Origin: Bacillota bacterium
GTDB lineage: Bacteria; Bacillota; Limnochordia; JAAZLZ01
DNA length: 6,073 bases
Reading direction: 5' to 3'
Assembly: GCA_012799075.1 (NCBI GenBank)
Contig: JAAZLZ010000362.1
Location: 1-6,073, forward strand
The position numbers were made by a program, and so were the translations under genes. Position 1 is the stretch's first letter, and each line of letters opens with the position of its first letter. Below the pieces are notes generated by a model, which had not been told where the DNA came from, ran no database searches, and worked only from the letters and a program-made list of their open reading frames with translations. Below, one piece after another: positions 5,798-6,073 of this stretch.

Positions 5798-5827
5798 GGC
5801 ATATCCTGGTTAGTTTGTCTATACATA
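5798..5827 (+). promoter_or_regulatory. Possible second sigma-E promoter before spoIIIAB, with a SpoIIID-like site
   Basis: GGCATATC (5798-5805) resembles the sigma-E -35 (6 of 8), and TATACATA (5820-5827) carries the ATACA core of the -10 (5 of 8), with the same 14-nt spacing as the spoIIIAA promoter. Minus-strand ATAGACAAAC (5822-5813) matches the SpoIIID consensus WWRRACARNY at 10 of 10 and overlaps the -10. The 8-mer AGTTTGTC is shared with the spoIIIAA promoter spacer. It would start transcription near 5834 for spoIIIAB onward. Matches are by eye. Confidence 0.3.
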
Positions 5828-5852
5828 TGGACTAGGAAGTGAGGTGGGGGGG

Positions 5853-6073
5853 TTGCTCCGGGTCGTGGGAGTGTTGGTGATTCTTGGCAGCTGCCGGAGT
5901 ATCTCGGCCATGGTGGCCGGCAATTTTATCGAACGGCCTCGTCAGCTTCGGGTTTTGCAGCTTGGACTCCAAATCTTAGAAACGGAAATCAGCTATGCCA
6001 ATGCCTCCTTGCCGGAAGCCCTGGAGACGGTTGCCCGTCGGGTGGACCCGCCTGTAAATGGGATTTTCCAGGA
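5853..6073 (+). CDS. spoIIIAB: Stage III sporulation protein AB, N-terminal part
   Basis: This frame runs off the window edge after 73 codons, roughly 40% of the usual length of about 170. The product is a membrane component of the SpoIIIA-SpoIIQ sporulation channel with similarity to type II secretion GspF-like proteins. TTG 5853 follows GAGGTG (5841-5846) with a 6-nt gap and gives MLRVVGVLVILG, which parallels the MLKLLGA start known for the family. An in-frame GTG at 5844 would add three residues. Residues 4-22 are a membrane segment. Then come the family landmarks ERPRQLRVLQLGLQILETEI (27-46) and LPEALETVARRV (53-64). It lies 73 nt after spoIIIAA, a wide gap for this gene pair, which holds a possible second promoter. 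The visible part is intact. Confidence 0.9.
   Translation, partial: MLRVVGVLVILGSCRSISAMVAGNFIERPRQLRVLQLGLQILETEISYANASLPEALETVARRVDPPVNGIFQ

Noticed and set aside
1..6073. CRISPR arrays, tRNA or rRNA genes, insertion sequences, phage genes, defence systems
   Set aside because: No regularly spaced repeats, cloverleaf, rRNA motif, transposase motif or terminal inverted repeats were seen on either strand.

Overview
The window most likely comes from an endospore-forming member of the Bacillota. It ends in the start of the mother-cell spoIIIA operon (spoIIIAA complete, spoIIIAB cut by the window edge). The genes use strong purine-rich Shine-Dalgarno sequences with ATG, GTG and TTG starts. Codon use looks moderately GC-rich, above Bacillus subtilis or typical clostridia, so a deeper-branching clostridial or Limnochordia-like lineage is possible; I cannot name a genus from the sequence.

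Layout. (1) Positions 1-63, minus strand: the first codons of a leftward gene with a strong ribosome binding site, a good sigma-A-type promoter and a lipoprotein signal peptide ending in a perfect L-S-G-C lipobox. The ninth codon is an amber stop, so the gene looks broken, recoded or affected by a sequence error. (2) Positions 64-588: a long divergent intergenic region with the leftward promoter, two short perfect dyads, no convincing rightward promoter and a possible 33-codon leader ORF whose stop codon overlaps the dctP ribosome binding site. (3) Positions 589-4724: a four-gene rightward unit. It holds a TRAP transporter (periplasmic-type binding protein DctP, small membrane subunit DctQ, large membrane subunit DctM) and then a CdaR-like sugar-diacid regulator. 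An 11-bp hairpin without a T-tract separates dctP from dctQ. A classic intrinsic terminator closes the unit at 4740-4769. (4) Positions 4770-6073: the spoIIIA operon, with a sigma-E-like promoter before spoIIIAA, a second sigma-E-like sequence in the gap before spoIIIAB, and SpoIIID-consensus matches sitting on both.

How the genes work together. DctP would capture an organic acid outside the membrane and pass it to DctQM, which imports it using an ion gradient. The co-transcribed regulator has the architecture of sugar-diacid/glycerate sensors, so it plausibly reads the imported acid or a product and controls this operon. No catabolic gene is present to fix the substrate. The spoIIIA genes belong to an unrelated process, the channel between mother cell and forespore, and are insulated by the terminator.

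No new multi-gene system is evident. The points most worth checking are the stop codon in the lipoprotein signal peptide, the sigma-E/SpoIIID site arrangement, the leader ORF before dctP and the start-site correction for dctM.
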